From an uncultured Verrucomicrobiae bacterium (lineage in GTDB: Bacteria > Verrucomicrobiota > Verrucomicrobiia > Verrucomicrobiales > DEV007): a DNA stretch of 5,579 bases. The first letter of the stretch is position 1. Each line of letters starts with the position of its first letter. The translations under genes were made by a program, and so were the position numbers. The notes under the pieces are model-generated. The model searched no databases. It saw nothing but the letters and a program-made list of their open reading frames with translations, and had not been told where the DNA came from. The DNA lies in assembly GCA_937898895.1 (NCBI GenBank), contig CALDKL010000246.1, forward strand, positions 1 to 5,579, in the 5' to 3' direction. Positions 5,541 to 5,579 of this stretch are shown here, in pieces.

Positions 5541-5579
5541 TGGACGAGGAAGTTCTCTGGCTGACCCTGAAACTGGCCT
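5540..5579 (+). CDS. modB: Molybdate ABC transporter permease ModB, N-terminal 13 codons (truncated by window edge)
   Basis: The reading frame from ATG 5540 gives MDEEVLWLTLKLA, which matches the usual ModB opening (a short acidic start, then LWLTLKLA leading into the first transmembrane helix). ModB forms the inner-membrane channel of the molybdate importer. The ATG has AGGA (5534-5537) only 2 nt upstream, closer than ideal. A TGA in this frame at 5516 precludes an upstream start. Placement directly after modA supports the call; the rest, and a probable modC, lie outside the window. Confidence 0.82.
   Translation, partial: MDEEVLWLTLKLA

Noticed and set aside
4680..5564. A 294-codon plus-strand open frame overlapping modA
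   Set aside because: Its translation is Arg/Ser/Pro-rich without family features, and modA in another frame explains the region completely.

Overview
The window is GC-rich, and its genes strongly prefer G or C at third codon positions. It looks like the chromosome of a free-living Gram-negative bacterium. The Ffh C-terminus, the style of the COG0523 GTPase and the scarcity of Shine-Dalgarno sequences before start codons suggest the Planctomycetota/Verrucomicrobiota side of the tree. That placement is an impression from protein style, not a measured result.

Layout, left to right. (1) The window opens inside ffh, the signal recognition particle GTPase; only the M domain and stop are present. 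(2) Converging on it is a complete Tat-exported protein of the M19 membrane dipeptidase family. It keeps the two histidines of one metal site but appears to lack the HxD pair and the bridging glutamate of the other. (3) Divergent from it is a short ArsR-type winged-helix regulator with a Cys-Cys pair near its C-terminus. After a 29-bp gap comes a COG0523/P47K-type GTPase with Walker A and CxCC motifs, so the two look like a metal-sensing regulator and a metal-handling GTPase in one unit. (4) A stretch of about 270 bp without a confident gene follows. (5) The right end is a molybdate uptake unit: a regulator with an XRE-type helix-turn-helix fused to a periplasmic-binding-protein-like (COG1910-type) sensor domain, then the lipoprotein ModA, then the first 13 codons of the permease ModB.

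The best non-coding signal lies in front of the molybdate regulator. A near-consensus sigma-70 promoter (TTGACA, 17 nt, AATAAT) contains a perfect 9-bp inverted repeat, CATGATCCT-N13-AGGATCATG. One arm lies in the -35/-10 spacer. The other covers the predicted transcription start and the ATG. The geometry fits an autorepression operator in front of an almost leaderless gene. A related dyad, TGATCC-N14-GGATCA, with the same AGGATCATGG half-site, recurs at the modA stop/modB start.

Proposed working model for the right half (inference): the regulator senses oxyanion with its fused binding domain and controls its own promoter, and hence modA, modB and probably a downstream modC outside the window. 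No CRISPR array, tRNA, rRNA, insertion sequence or phage gene was seen. Everything found belongs to recognisable families. The points most worth follow-up are the operator/promoter arrangement, the altered M19 metal site and the ArsR-GTPase pair of unknown metal.
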